12,599 bases of DNA. Origin: Bacteroidota bacterium (GTDB taxonomy: Bacteria > Bacteroidota > Bacteroidia > Bacteroidales > F082). The notes beneath the pieces are model-generated. The model saw only the letters and a program-made list of their open reading frames with translations, made no database searches and had not been told where the DNA came from. Numbering within the stretch: position 1 is the stretch's first letter; every line of letters starts with the position of its first letter. Shown piece after piece: positions 1 to 7,687 of the stretch. The translations under genes were made by a program, and so were the position numbers. The stretch covers positions 1-12,599 of the forward strand of contig JAEWWJ010000001.1 in assembly GCA_023396415.1 (NCBI GenBank). Direction: 5' to 3'.

Positions 1-177
1 TACCAATTTGGGATTTGAAAATTTCTAATTTGAAGATTGTAGGTCGGGCAAATCTTCAAATCCGAAAGTTTTCGGGTCAAATTTTCAAATTTCAAATTTT
101 CAAATCAACAAATCAACAAATCAACGAATCAACAAATCAACTCCTAAATACCTCTAAACCAACAAATCAACTCCTCC
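1..177. repeat. 3' intergenic repeat module, copy 1
   Basis: AT-rich composite repeat, possibly cut by the left window edge. It starts with CCAATTTGGGATTTGAAAAT (3-22). An inverted repeat follows: ATTTGAAGATT at 28-38 and its perfect complement AATCTTCAAAT at 51-61, around the 12-base loop GTAGGTCGGGCA. Next come CAAATTTT-like units and about five octamers AATCAACA/G (103-141). A weak trace of the CCTAAA heptamer block (about 143-160) and one more AACAAATCAAC complete it. The module reaches the stop codon at 178, so it would form the 3' untranslated region of that minus-strand gene. Related copies are at 7507-7687 and 11714-11895. The repeat is seen directly; any role in termination, mRNA stability or recombination is inference. 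Confidence 0.85.
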
Positions 178-1779
178 TTACTCCTTCACCAATTTCTGCA
201 CCAGCCACTTTTCTCCGTCCCACAGGCGCACGAGGTAGAGGCCTGCCGGAAGGTGGGCTGTGCTGAGCTGATGAAAACGCCCGCTGGCTGTGGCTTCATA
301 CATCACACCGCCTCTGGGGCTGATGAGCTGCAGCTGCATGGGGCTTTGTGCTGAGTGCTCTGGCAGTTGCAGCCAGGTGGTGGTGGTAGCAGGGTTGGGA
401 TAAAGCAGTAAGCCTGCTGTAGCATCACCCGGCCTTTGCTCTTGTATGCTGACGGTGGTGTCCATGATTTCGACAAGCCAGATGTCGGTTTCGCCTTTGA
501 GGGTGCAGTTTACATCAATGCCGTTGCTGCGGGCGGTGGCGCCCAGCAGGTAGTGTGTAGGCGAGAAAACATGCATCGAAAACAAGCTGTTGTCAACAGG
601 GCTGCCAAGGCATTTGGTCCAGAGTAAGTCGCCTTGTGCCGAGAGGCGGTGCAGGATGACCGTGTGCCCGCCTTGCAGCGATTCATTGCAAAGGGCATCG
701 CCATCCTGTGAGGTGCTGTTGCCACTCACGATGAATCCGCCATCTTCTAAAAGATGGATCATGCTTGGGTTGTCAGAACCTGTACCACCCAGGCACCGCT
801 GCCATTCTATCTGCCCTGTGCTGTCCACTTTAACTACCCACATGTCGCTAGTAACGATACTTCCGGGAGTTCCATGAAAACAATTTGCATCACCATTACC
901 ACTGGCTGTGCCTCCAAGAAATATAAATCCCCCATCTACTGTTTGTAAAATATCAGCAGTAGTTTCTGCATAACTACCTCCGTAGCATTGTTGCCATTGC
1001 AATTGTCCCTGACTGTCAAGCTTAAGTAACCAAGCAGAGCCATATTCACCTGGTAAACCCTCACGGCAATCGGCATCACCATTATTTGAATTAACATATC
1101 CACCAACAATATATCCACCATCATCAGATAATGCTATTGCATATCCGTAATCACTCCCACTCCCTCCAAATGTTCTTTCCCAAAGTATGTTTCCATCCCA
1201 ATCAATTTTCACCACCCACACATCATACATGCCATGGTTAAAGGCAACATCGCCATCCACCGAGCCGGTGGTACCTAACAAAATGTAACCACCTTCATGG
1301 GCAAATTTGATTTGCGATGCATATTCCTTGTGCGTGCCACCGAGGCAACGTGTCCATTCTTTTCTTCCCTTGCTGTCGGTTTTCACCAACCACCAGTCGC
1401 CATTGCTGCTGTGGTTGCAACCCACATCGCCATCCTGAGAATAGGTGTCACCAAACATCAAAAAACCTCCTTCAGGTGTGCGGAGCATTTGAAGAAAATA
1501 ATCACCCTGGCTGCCACCAAAAGTGTTTTCCCACACTATTTGTCCTGTTGTATTTGTTTTCACAAGCCAGTAATCTTCATCTCCATGATTGTAAGAAATG
1601 TCGCCGCCAACTGAAGATGTATTACATCCAAGATAATAGCCTGAATCATAAAGAATAATTGTCCTTGCTCCTTCCCAATCCTCACCACCAAAACAATATT
1701 GCGAAACAATGTTAAATGTTTGTGGCTTAAGGGTCAACGCACTTATTATTGTTAAAAATATAAGAATGTGCTTTTTCAT
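178..1779 (-). CDS. T9SS type A sorting-domain protein with about seven propeller-like repeats
   Basis: Predicted secreted, probably surface-attached protein of 533 residues; no substrate is known. Residues 1-20 form a signal peptide (KK, then ILIFLTIISALTL). Residues 29-440 hold about seven repeats of 50-65 residues, pattern GG...D........DGGY...G.T.S.DGD...NHG..D.W.VK.D..G...W.R.LGG, bounded by GG pairs near 31, 88, 147, 205, 267, 331 and 391. Seven repeats of this type suggest a seven-bladed beta-propeller. Residues 458-533 are the sorting domain: LLYPNP, LPAGLYLVRL and a final KLVKE, the signal read by the type IX outer-membrane system. The ATG at 1779 is used because the signal peptide starts there. 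It lies 67 bases after the large upstream gene; a 15-bp hairpin fills much of that gap. The 3' half is visibly GC-richer than the 5' half. No catalytic residues were recognised. The T9SS assignment is firm; the fold is inferred. Confidence 0.93.
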   Translation of the reverse strand: MKKHILIFLTIISALTLKPQTFNIVSQYCFGGEDWEGARTIILYDSGYYLGCNTSSVGGDISYNHGDEDYWLVKTNTTGQIVWENTFGGSQGDYFLQMLRTPEGGFLMFGDTYSQDGDVGCNHSSNGDWWLVKTDSKGRKEWTRCLGGTHKEYASQIKFAHEGGYILLGTTGSVDGDVAFNHGMYDVWVVKIDWDGNILWERTFGGSGSDYGYAIALSDDGGYIVGGYVNSNNGDADCREGLPGEYGSAWLLKLDSQGQLQWQQCYGGSYAETTADILQTVDGGFIFLGGTASGNGDANCFHGTPGSIVTSDMWVVKVDSTGQIEWQRCLGGTGSDNPSMIHLLEDGGFIVSGNSTSQDGDALCNESLQGGHTVILHRLSAQGDLLWTKCLGSPVDNSLFSMHVFSPTHYLLGATARSNGIDVNCTLKGETDIWLVEIMDTTVSIQEQRPGDATAGLLLYPNPATTTTWLQLPEHSAQSPMQLQLISPRGGVMYEATASGRFHQLSTAHLPAGLYLVRLWDGEKWLVQKLVKE

Positions 1780-1797
1780 TGTTTTTAGAAATATGAG

Positions 1798-1832
1798 CCT
1801 GATACAAGTGGCAATGAGCCACTTGTATCAGG
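1798..1832. promoter_or_regulatory. Perfect 15-bp hairpin between two cargo genes
   Basis: Arms CCTGATACAAGTGGC (1798-1812) and GCCACTTGTATCAGG (1818-1832) are perfectly complementary around the loop AATGA. It begins 15 bases beyond the end of the 1691-residue gene (stop at 1847-1849, minus) and ends 19 bases before the ATG at 1779. No T-tract follows on either strand, so it is not a classical intrinsic terminator. It could be a terminator for the large gene, a processing or stability hairpin in a joint transcript, or a leader of the downstream gene. No TAnnTTTG promoter box was seen in the gap, which favours co-transcription. Confidence 0.8.
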
Positions 1833-1846
1833 ACAATTCAACTGTA

Positions 1847-4800
1847 TTATTTCACAATCACCACCTTACCGGTTTTGTTGGTATTGGCAGTTTTTAAGCT
1901 GTAGTAATAGGTGCCTGGCTGGAGTTCGCGGGTGTCCCACACATATTCACCCTTTGGCTGGCTGAGCTGCACCTGATGCACCGTTTTGCCGGCGGCATCG
2001 CGTAGCTCAAGCACCGCCTGCGCTTGCTCGCCTTCAAGCGTATAGGCAAAACTCACCCAGTTGTTGGCGGGGTTGGGACGAACTTCAACCGAGGGGCTCA
2101 AAAGCGTTTGGATATTTGTATTGCTCAGTTGCTTCATCTTCAGTGCTTTATCAAGTGGTGCAGGACAATCGCAATAATCATATTCGCCAATGAAAGCCAT
2201 GATGTTGCGGGCTTGTGTGCCTGCCAGTCCGTTGCTTTGACCGATCAGGTCGAGAAGTGTGGCTTTCTCGGTGGCATCCAGATCAAAGATAGTGCGGTCT
2301 GCATCCAGCAAATTTGCCTGCAATTGCTTGAGGCTCATATAACGGTTATGCTCTGCAAGTGCCTCGCCCGTGAGGGCATAGAGCTGTGGCAGCATGGCTG
2401 CCAATCCCAGTGCCTGGTTTGTTTTTCCTTCCTGCAAAAAGACATCCACCAATTGCATATCCGTTGGCAGACTTTGTGCCGCGGCCAACTGGTTGCGCAG
2501 GCCTAGCAAATCGGAGCTTTGGTTGTGTACCAGGTTGTGCAGCAAAGCCCTTTCGGCCCTGGCTTGTTGCTGGCTGTGGTGTGCCATCTGGCTTTGCAAT
2601 ATGGTTTTGTAGGTGATGTTTTCGCGCAAGCTTTCAAGCACTTCGATCATATAGTCGGGCAGGGGTTCGGCTTTTGTTTGAAGGTATTCCATCAGTTCGG
2701 CATCTTTGAGTTCGTCGGGATTGGTACTCAGCACCTCAAAGATAATACTTTCGGGTAACACATCGGTGCGGTCGGCGGCTTTTTTTAGCACTTCCTTACT
2801 CAGGTGGGGCGAAGCACCCAAAAGCTCGGCACGCAGTTCCCACATATCATCGGGCCAAGCCATGTCAACCGCAGTGAGCATGGTGGAGGTGTTGCCGTCA
2901 TCAACCAAGCTGTTGTAGAGGTTGGAGACTCTGTTGTATTCTGTGCGACTCGCAACAAACTGTGCTTCAAAATAGCTTTTCTGCTCCATGCTCAACCCCA
3001 TGAGCTCAATTTCGCCCGAACCTCCACCAAAACTCGAAGGACAACTATTGGCAGTGCTAATTTGATGTTTTGTTGTATTAACGGTGTATCCAGGCCGATG
3101 GTTTGTAGCCGGAAAATAATAATAATCCACGTGATTTTCGGCCAGGTTGCTGATATGCACCGGCAGCTCGGGGATGGTAGCAAAGGTTGAAAAAGTGTTG
3201 CCGGCTGCTTTCGACAAGCTGCCCTGATCACCAGCAACGCCCAATCCGGTGAAGTAAAAGTCAAAATCATTGAAACTGTTGGTATTGCACTCATATACAA
3301 GTCCAACCTTTGGATAGTTATTCCAATAATTCTTCCCTTCAGCCAGGTTGGCACGTTCGATTCCGTTGAACTGGTTCTTGTAGATGGTGGTGGGATTGGG
3401 ATTAAAATTGAATCGATTTGCCACTCTTATTCCGATAGTTCCAGGGGTTGATCCATCGTCTTTCATAGATCTTAATAGATTTTCTTCTATTAAATAATCA
3501 TTGCAATTAGTAAGTTCAATTCCTACACCAAAAACAGACTCACATTCTTCTTCAGATTGACTTAGTTGGCTTATATCGAAACCACTTCTTGTGATGGATG
3601 CGTTGTTCACGGCATTGAGTTTAATTCCGTATCCATTGTCACTAAAAGAAGTCTGATCAATAAAGATTGATCTCAATGACTGGCTATTTGAGGCATCAAT
3701 TGCTGTTTCAAAACCGCTAAACCTATTGGAGACAAGGCTTTCGGCAGGGCAAGGAACCGTTTGTCCGCTGCACCATGGCTCTAGTCTGTAGTTGGCATCA
3801 ATGGAGTAAATCCCTTTGCCATTGGTACCGTTGAGCTTGCTTTCAAATATATTACCCTTAAATTTTATACCGTCTACTTCCATCAGTGTAATATGTGCAT
3901 CAAATGAATCGGGAATCTTGTAATCCTGATCGACAGTAAAAGTGCAATTTATAAAATAGCTGGCATTGCCAAAGAGCTCTGCAGGTACTAAAGGATTGAA
4001 GTTTTGATAGGAGGTGAACTCCACCGAGCGTTTGTTGTTTTTGAAAACAGCATCCGTAGCCACGATGATGCCTCCCGATTTGCTGTAATCGCCGGGTTTC
4101 CAAAGTGCAACGGCATTAACAGCATTTTCGATGGTAGCACCGTTTTGAAGCACTATTTTTCCTTGCGGACAAGGCTGCCCGGGCAAGGCGTATTGAGAGG
4201 CGCTGGTGTTGCCCCATACTTCGATGCCTTGCCATGGAGCAGCACAGCTGCTGGTAATACGTGCACCATCAACAACAAGCTTACTACCTTGCTCAATTAC
4301 AATTTTCTTGTTTTCAGGCATGGCAATAATGGCATTGGTTCCAAGGGTAAGGGTTGCATTGTTGCTGATTTTTAGGTTTCCGGTCAAAAAGCGTGGGCTG
4401 TCCCAGCGTGTATCATTCTGAATCACCAATTCACCACTGCTTGCTTCGCATGGTAAAGGGAGCTCCCAAACACCCCTACCAAGGGTTCCTAACCTTAAGG
4501 TTCGGCTTGTCGGATTTAACTCCAACTTGCTGCCTACAACATTCGGCAGACCTGTACCCACAACTTGCCACTCCGTTAATTGGTCATTCGTATAATATAC
4601 GCCAAAGTCGGTAGAAATGAAATATGCCATTGGATCGTTGTTGACAACAATTAGCGATTTCAATTTGCTTAACGGCAGGTTGCCTTTCGTAATATCATAA
4701 ACAGTGTCATTCGTAAGGTCAATCATAAATATCTGCTCGTCAGCGAATATTGCCTCCGGGTCAGCTGGATTTTCATAAACTACATATATTTTTTCAAGGT

Positions 4801-6922
4801 CATCAGGATGAAATTGTATGTCAGAAATCCATGTTTGGCGCGGTAAGGTTATTTGTTGCCAGGTATTAATGGCAGTGGAGGCTATACTCAAAGCATTCCT
4901 GTTAATCCATAATTGATGTTCGGGCAGGGCATTTGGTGCTAAGGCGATAGGTTCTCCTATAATATGAACCAACAAAGAGTTTTCATCAGTGTTAGAGCTT
5001 GCGATATTAAGGACTAAGGAGTAGCTAAACACATTGCCTACTAAACTTTCAAAATCAGAGATATACTCATTGACATTGGGTTGCATTCCGCCGGCACCCC
5101 TTGTTTTGCTCCTGTAAATATCCTCATTGGTTTTAGTTGAATTGAAATTGTTGCGGTAAAATACATTTGATTGAAACTTGTTCAAAACTCCAACTGAACC
5201 CCACGAAGTGCCAATATTTGCTGGGTTGGGTACCTTTGAAGACGAATCAAAATAATTTTCTGACCAACGCCAGTTTCCGTGCTGCGAAGCAGCCCACATA
5301 TAATTTGGATATTTTGGATCAATGATTGCGCCAAGACCATCTCCTCCATGTATGTGCTTCCAAAATGGTAGCCAGGGTGTTGTATATGTGCTTTTTGTGA
5401 GTTTTGTTCCATCATGATCAAATGAAGCCATCACGTATTTCAGGTCCGACATTGAAGTAGCAAAAGCGAGAACCTGACCAACCCCAAGACCTTCGTTTAA
5501 TGAAGTGGCTTGAAAAGAGGTGCTTATGTCCTCAATTTTTTCCACTCCACCATGTGTTGATATATAAACTTGATTCATAGCATAAGGATGAAATACAACA
5601 TCTTCACAGTCTGCATGGTTAAGAGAAAATGGAAATGATGTGGTTGATTCAATATCGTATAATACAGCCATAACTTCTAATGATGAAATAATTTTTTTAC
5701 CCTGGATTTGGTCAACTCCAAATGTGTGTCCGTCTCCAAAATAACTTATATCATAATGCTTCCCCACCAAATTCCATTGTCCGTATGCCTCCACATTGGC
5801 GTAGTAGATATAAACAGAATCTTCGTGCTTAATCAGACAATAAAGATTATCAGGCATACCTAAAGAAGTTTCAATGGTCATCGAATTGATCCTTATATTA
5901 TTCAAATCAAGTACAATTGGAGGCTGTATTGGATAAGGGGTCCAATCCAGTCCTCTGTTAACAGACTTCATGATTTTCCACTTTTTATCTCCTTGCTTAT
6001 CATATATCGTAGCGTACATGATATCGTTAAAATTAGGTTTGACCTCAATGTCAAAAGCGAAACAATTTTTTACCTGTTCCCAAACAGGGTTCTCAACCTG
6101 CGCATTTGTTGTACGGTAAATACCCTGATTTGTGACGGCATAAAGAATAGCAGTATCTGCAGGGTTAGCCTCAATTTTGTATATGGTACTCAATTTTCCT
6201 CCAAGATCCTGATAATCTGCTATTTTATGCCAATTCAGGCCTTGATTGTAAGTTCGATAAATGCCACCTGTTTTACCAATACTAACACTTCGACCATTAG
6301 ATCCTCCACCACTTGATGAGGCAAACCAAGCGTTCACATTTTTAGGATTGAAAACAGCCGATGAAACGCCACTTCGCTCCCATTTGTCGGTTCCGGCATT
6401 GCTCCAGTTCTCACCCCAGTTGTCGGAGTAGAAAAGGCCGCCGGGCAATGATCCTGTCAGCATGTGTCGTGTTGATTGGGGCGTGCCATCGTTAAAGATT
6501 TTGACAAACTCGGTTGGTCCAATATGGCGATAATTTTCCTCTTCACGGAAAGGACCTATTTCTACCCAAGGTTCTTCTGTGTAATAATCGTAAGAGTTTC
6601 TTAAATTAGTCATGAAATACCCTTCATAATCAAGATATTTACTGATCCTTCCATGTGGGTATAGTCTTGGCATCCAGAAATCATCAAAACGCTTAAGTTC
6701 TTTGTATTCTCCAGCGCCGGAGTAAAATGTTGCAGAATCAAGTACATTTCGAAGGCTATCTATTCTGCTTAATAAGGAAGGGCGAACGTTAAAATAATTA
6801 GAGGTATCACTATAATTAATCAGAAACTTACTAAGTTGAGCTTTCCCAATCTGTGGATGTATTAAAAGCAGCATAAATCCTGCTGCAAGCACTAATCTTT
6901 TAAGGTGATTCATTGTTTTCAT
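1847..6922 (-). CDS. Large T9SS cargo: Asp-box repeats, beta-helix, helical region, sorting domain
   Basis: Exported protein of 1691 residues. Residues 1-29 are a signal peptide (LVLAAGFMLLLIHPQIGKAQ, likely cut after Gln-29). Residues about 150-825 contain sialidase/sortilin-like Asp-box motifs: YSDNWGENWSNAG (165-177), TYNQGLNWHKI (224-234), SVNRGLDWTPY (320-330), and later related strands such as TDFGVYYTND (771-780) and LGTLGRGVWELP (811-822). Residues about 829-1250 read as a right-handed parallel beta-helix, with LKISNNATLTLGTNA, GSKLVVDGARIT, PWQGIEVWGN and later GI.L..CN repeats. Residues about 1308-1590 are helical, rich in Leu, Ala, Glu and Gln. Residues 1611-1691 are the sorting domain (VEVRPNPANN, LQPGTYYYSLKT, GKVVIVK). 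A second Met at residue 4 (6913) is an equally possible start. A consensus promoter lies at 7127-7158, giving a leader of about 200 bases that carries a conserved hairpin. No active site was identified; adhesion or a structural surface role is a guess. Confidence 0.93.
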   Translation of the reverse strand: MKTMNHLKRLVLAAGFMLLLIHPQIGKAQLSKFLINYSDTSNYFNVRPSLLSRIDSLRNVLDSATFYSGAGEYKELKRFDDFWMPRLYPHGRISKYLDYEGYFMTNLRNSYDYYTEEPWVEIGPFREEENYRHIGPTEFVKIFNDGTPQSTRHMLTGSLPGGLFYSDNWGENWSNAGTDKWERSGVSSAVFNPKNVNAWFASSSGGGSNGRSVSIGKTGGIYRTYNQGLNWHKIADYQDLGGKLSTIYKIEANPADTAILYAVTNQGIYRTTNAQVENPVWEQVKNCFAFDIEVKPNFNDIMYATIYDKQGDKKWKIMKSVNRGLDWTPYPIQPPIVLDLNNIRINSMTIETSLGMPDNLYCLIKHEDSVYIYYANVEAYGQWNLVGKHYDISYFGDGHTFGVDQIQGKKIISSLEVMAVLYDIESTTSFPFSLNHADCEDVVFHPYAMNQVYISTHGGVEKIEDISTSFQATSLNEGLGVGQVLAFATSMSDLKYVMASFDHDGTKLTKSTYTTPWLPFWKHIHGGDGLGAIIDPKYPNYMWAASQHGNWRWSENYFDSSSKVPNPANIGTSWGSVGVLNKFQSNVFYRNNFNSTKTNEDIYRSKTRGAGGMQPNVNEYISDFESLVGNVFSYSLVLNIASSNTDENSLLVHIIGEPIALAPNALPEHQLWINRNALSIASTAINTWQQITLPRQTWISDIQFHPDDLEKIYVVYENPADPEAIFADEQIFMIDLTNDTVYDITKGNLPLSKLKSLIVVNNDPMAYFISTDFGVYYTNDQLTEWQVVGTGLPNVVGSKLELNPTSRTLRLGTLGRGVWELPLPCEASSGELVIQNDTRWDSPRFLTGNLKISNNATLTLGTNAIIAMPENKKIVIEQGSKLVVDGARITSSCAAPWQGIEVWGNTSASQYALPGQPCPQGKIVLQNGATIENAVNAVALWKPGDYSKSGGIIVATDAVFKNNKRSVEFTSYQNFNPLVPAELFGNASYFINCTFTVDQDYKIPDSFDAHITLMEVDGIKFKGNIFESKLNGTNGKGIYSIDANYRLEPWCSGQTVPCPAESLVSNRFSGFETAIDASNSQSLRSIFIDQTSFSDNGYGIKLNAVNNASITRSGFDISQLSQSEEECESVFGVGIELTNCNDYLIEENLLRSMKDDGSTPGTIGIRVANRFNFNPNPTTIYKNQFNGIERANLAEGKNYWNNYPKVGLVYECNTNSFNDFDFYFTGLGVAGDQGSLSKAAGNTFSTFATIPELPVHISNLAENHVDYYYFPATNHRPGYTVNTTKHQISTANSCPSSFGGGSGEIELMGLSMEQKSYFEAQFVASRTEYNRVSNLYNSLVDDGNTSTMLTAVDMAWPDDMWELRAELLGASPHLSKEVLKKAADRTDVLPESIIFEVLSTNPDELKDAELMEYLQTKAEPLPDYMIEVLESLRENITYKTILQSQMAHHSQQQARAERALLHNLVHNQSSDLLGLRNQLAAAQSLPTDMQLVDVFLQEGKTNQALGLAAMLPQLYALTGEALAEHNRYMSLKQLQANLLDADRTIFDLDATEKATLLDLIGQSNGLAGTQARNIMAFIGEYDYCDCPAPLDKALKMKQLSNTNIQTLLSPSVEVRPNPANNWVSFAYTLEGEQAQAVLELRDAAGKTVHQVQLSQPKGEYVWDTRELQPGTYYYSLKTANTNKTGKVVIVK

Positions 6923-7062
6923 TGCTAATATTTTTGTTGATTGAATTAATAATTGTCGGATGCTTGGCTGAACCTCTTTATCATTTGTCCTGATGATTAA
7001 ATAAGGAAAAGAAGCATTTTTAAAGAATGAGACGTGGTAATAGTTGTGAGAGGTAATTTAAA
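6923..7062. other. Proximal leader of the large cargo gene
   Basis: AT-rich stretch between the start codon at 6922 and the conserved hairpin element at 7063. If the promoter at 7127-7158 is right, this is 5' untranslated sequence. I see no Shine-Dalgarno site, which is normal for this phylum, no open frame and no strong inverted repeat. It has no clear similarity to the 57 bases between the lipoprotein start and its own copy of the hairpin. Confidence 0.5.
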
Positions 7063-7110
7063 ACGGCCGTCCTGCCCACACTCAAAACAAGACGGCCCAC
7101 AGACTCAAAG
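7063..7110 (-). promoter_or_regulatory. Conserved leader hairpin element, copy A
   Basis: A 48-bp element matching 10273-10320 at 44 of 48 positions. On the minus strand the arms GGCCGTC (plus 7091-7097) and GACGGCC (plus 7065-7071) enclose a 19-base loop, TTGTTTTGAGTGTGGGCAG. It lies 141 bases upstream of the start at 6922 and just downstream of a consensus promoter, so it should be transcribed in the leader. In the second copy both stem substitutions keep pairing through G-U only in minus-strand RNA. Sequence and pairing are seen; an RNA role is inference. Confidence 0.65.
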
Positions 7111-7126
7111 TCGTTTTTGCCTAAAA

Positions 7127-7158
7127 CAAAGATATTCTTTACGCTAAAAATTATCAAA
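7127..7158 (-). promoter_or_regulatory. Bacteroidota-type promoter for the large cargo gene
   Basis: On the minus strand the sequence reads TTTG (plus 7155-7158), 20 bases, then TATCTTTG (plus 7127-7134). This fits the Bacteroidota housekeeping pattern TTTG-N19-21-TAnnTTTG exactly. Initiation would be expected near 7120, giving a leader of about 200 bases before the ATG at 6922 that includes the conserved hairpin at 7063-7110. Confidence 0.65.
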
Positions 7159-7339
7159 CCGAATGTATTATGCTTTTCCATCTTCTACGGTGTTTTTAGG
7201 TTCCTTGCTTCAGCTGAGATTGTATATGCTCCATCTTCGCGTAAACCTGGGGTAAAAGAAAAAAGTTGTTCTGCATCTTTATTAAGTCTATTGTCTTTTT
7301 TGCCTTTGTCATCCGACTTTTCGTTGTGGTGGTTACATG

Positions 7340-7423
7340 TTCAATCTTGCTCTCTACTTATTAATACCAGAAAAATTAAAAACGCATCACTTTTCAAGTA
7401 ATTTATATTGATTCTAAATATTA
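7340..7423. repeat. Distal upstream homology block, copy A
   Basis: This block resembles 10831-10914. The first 31 bases (7340-7370 against 10831-10861) agree at 23 positions. Both then carry a shared ACGCA block and the identical 13-mer ATTCTAAATATTA (7411-7423 and 10902-10914). Weaker similarity may continue to about 7497 and 11001 (GTTACG-like and GGCTGTTG words). It lies well upstream of the promoter at 7127-7158. The remaining stretch 7159-7339 shows no gene or recognisable element. Confidence 0.55.
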
Positions 7424-7506
7424 GTTGCTATGAAACAGCCTGTTACGTAGTATTTTTTTATTTTATCGATTTCGGAAATTGTTGATGGAAAAGTTGGCTG
7501 TTGGCA

Positions 7507-7687
7507 ACCAATTTGGGATTTGAATATTTCTAATTTGAAAATTGTGGGTCAAGCAAATCTTCAGGGAGTATTCATAAAACCTCCTAAAACGATCGCTTGC
7601 GCCAGCCCTAAACCCTAAATTCTAAACTCTAAACCCCTATAAACCAGCTATCAACAAATCAACGAATCAACGCATCAACTTCCCCCG
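7507..7687. repeat. 3' intergenic repeat module, copy 2
   Basis: Same order as copy 1. ACCAATTTGGGATTTGAA starts it at 7507. The inverted-repeat arms (7533-7543 and about 7556-7563) are imperfect here. A unique stretch follows, then GCGCCAG and heptamers CCCTAAA, CCCTAAA, TTCTAAA, CTCTAAA (7606-7633). Octamer-type units ATCAACA, AATCAACG, AATCAACG, CATCAACT occupy 7650-7680. The array stops 7 bases before the TAG stop at 7688-7690 of the minus-strand cargo gene, so it would be its 3' untranslated region. Confidence 0.85.

Noticed and set aside
103..141. Octamer array as a CRISPR
   Set aside because: Units are 8 bases with no spacers and no cas genes nearby; a simple tandem repeat.
15..266. 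83-codon plus-strand frame at the left edge
   Set aside because: First half is the octamer and CAAATTTT repeat, second half antisense to the sorting domain.
2024..2506. 160-codon open frame on the plus strand
   Set aside because: It is antisense to the GC-rich 3' part of the large cargo gene, which has signal peptide, domains and sorting domain; the plus frame shows no domain.
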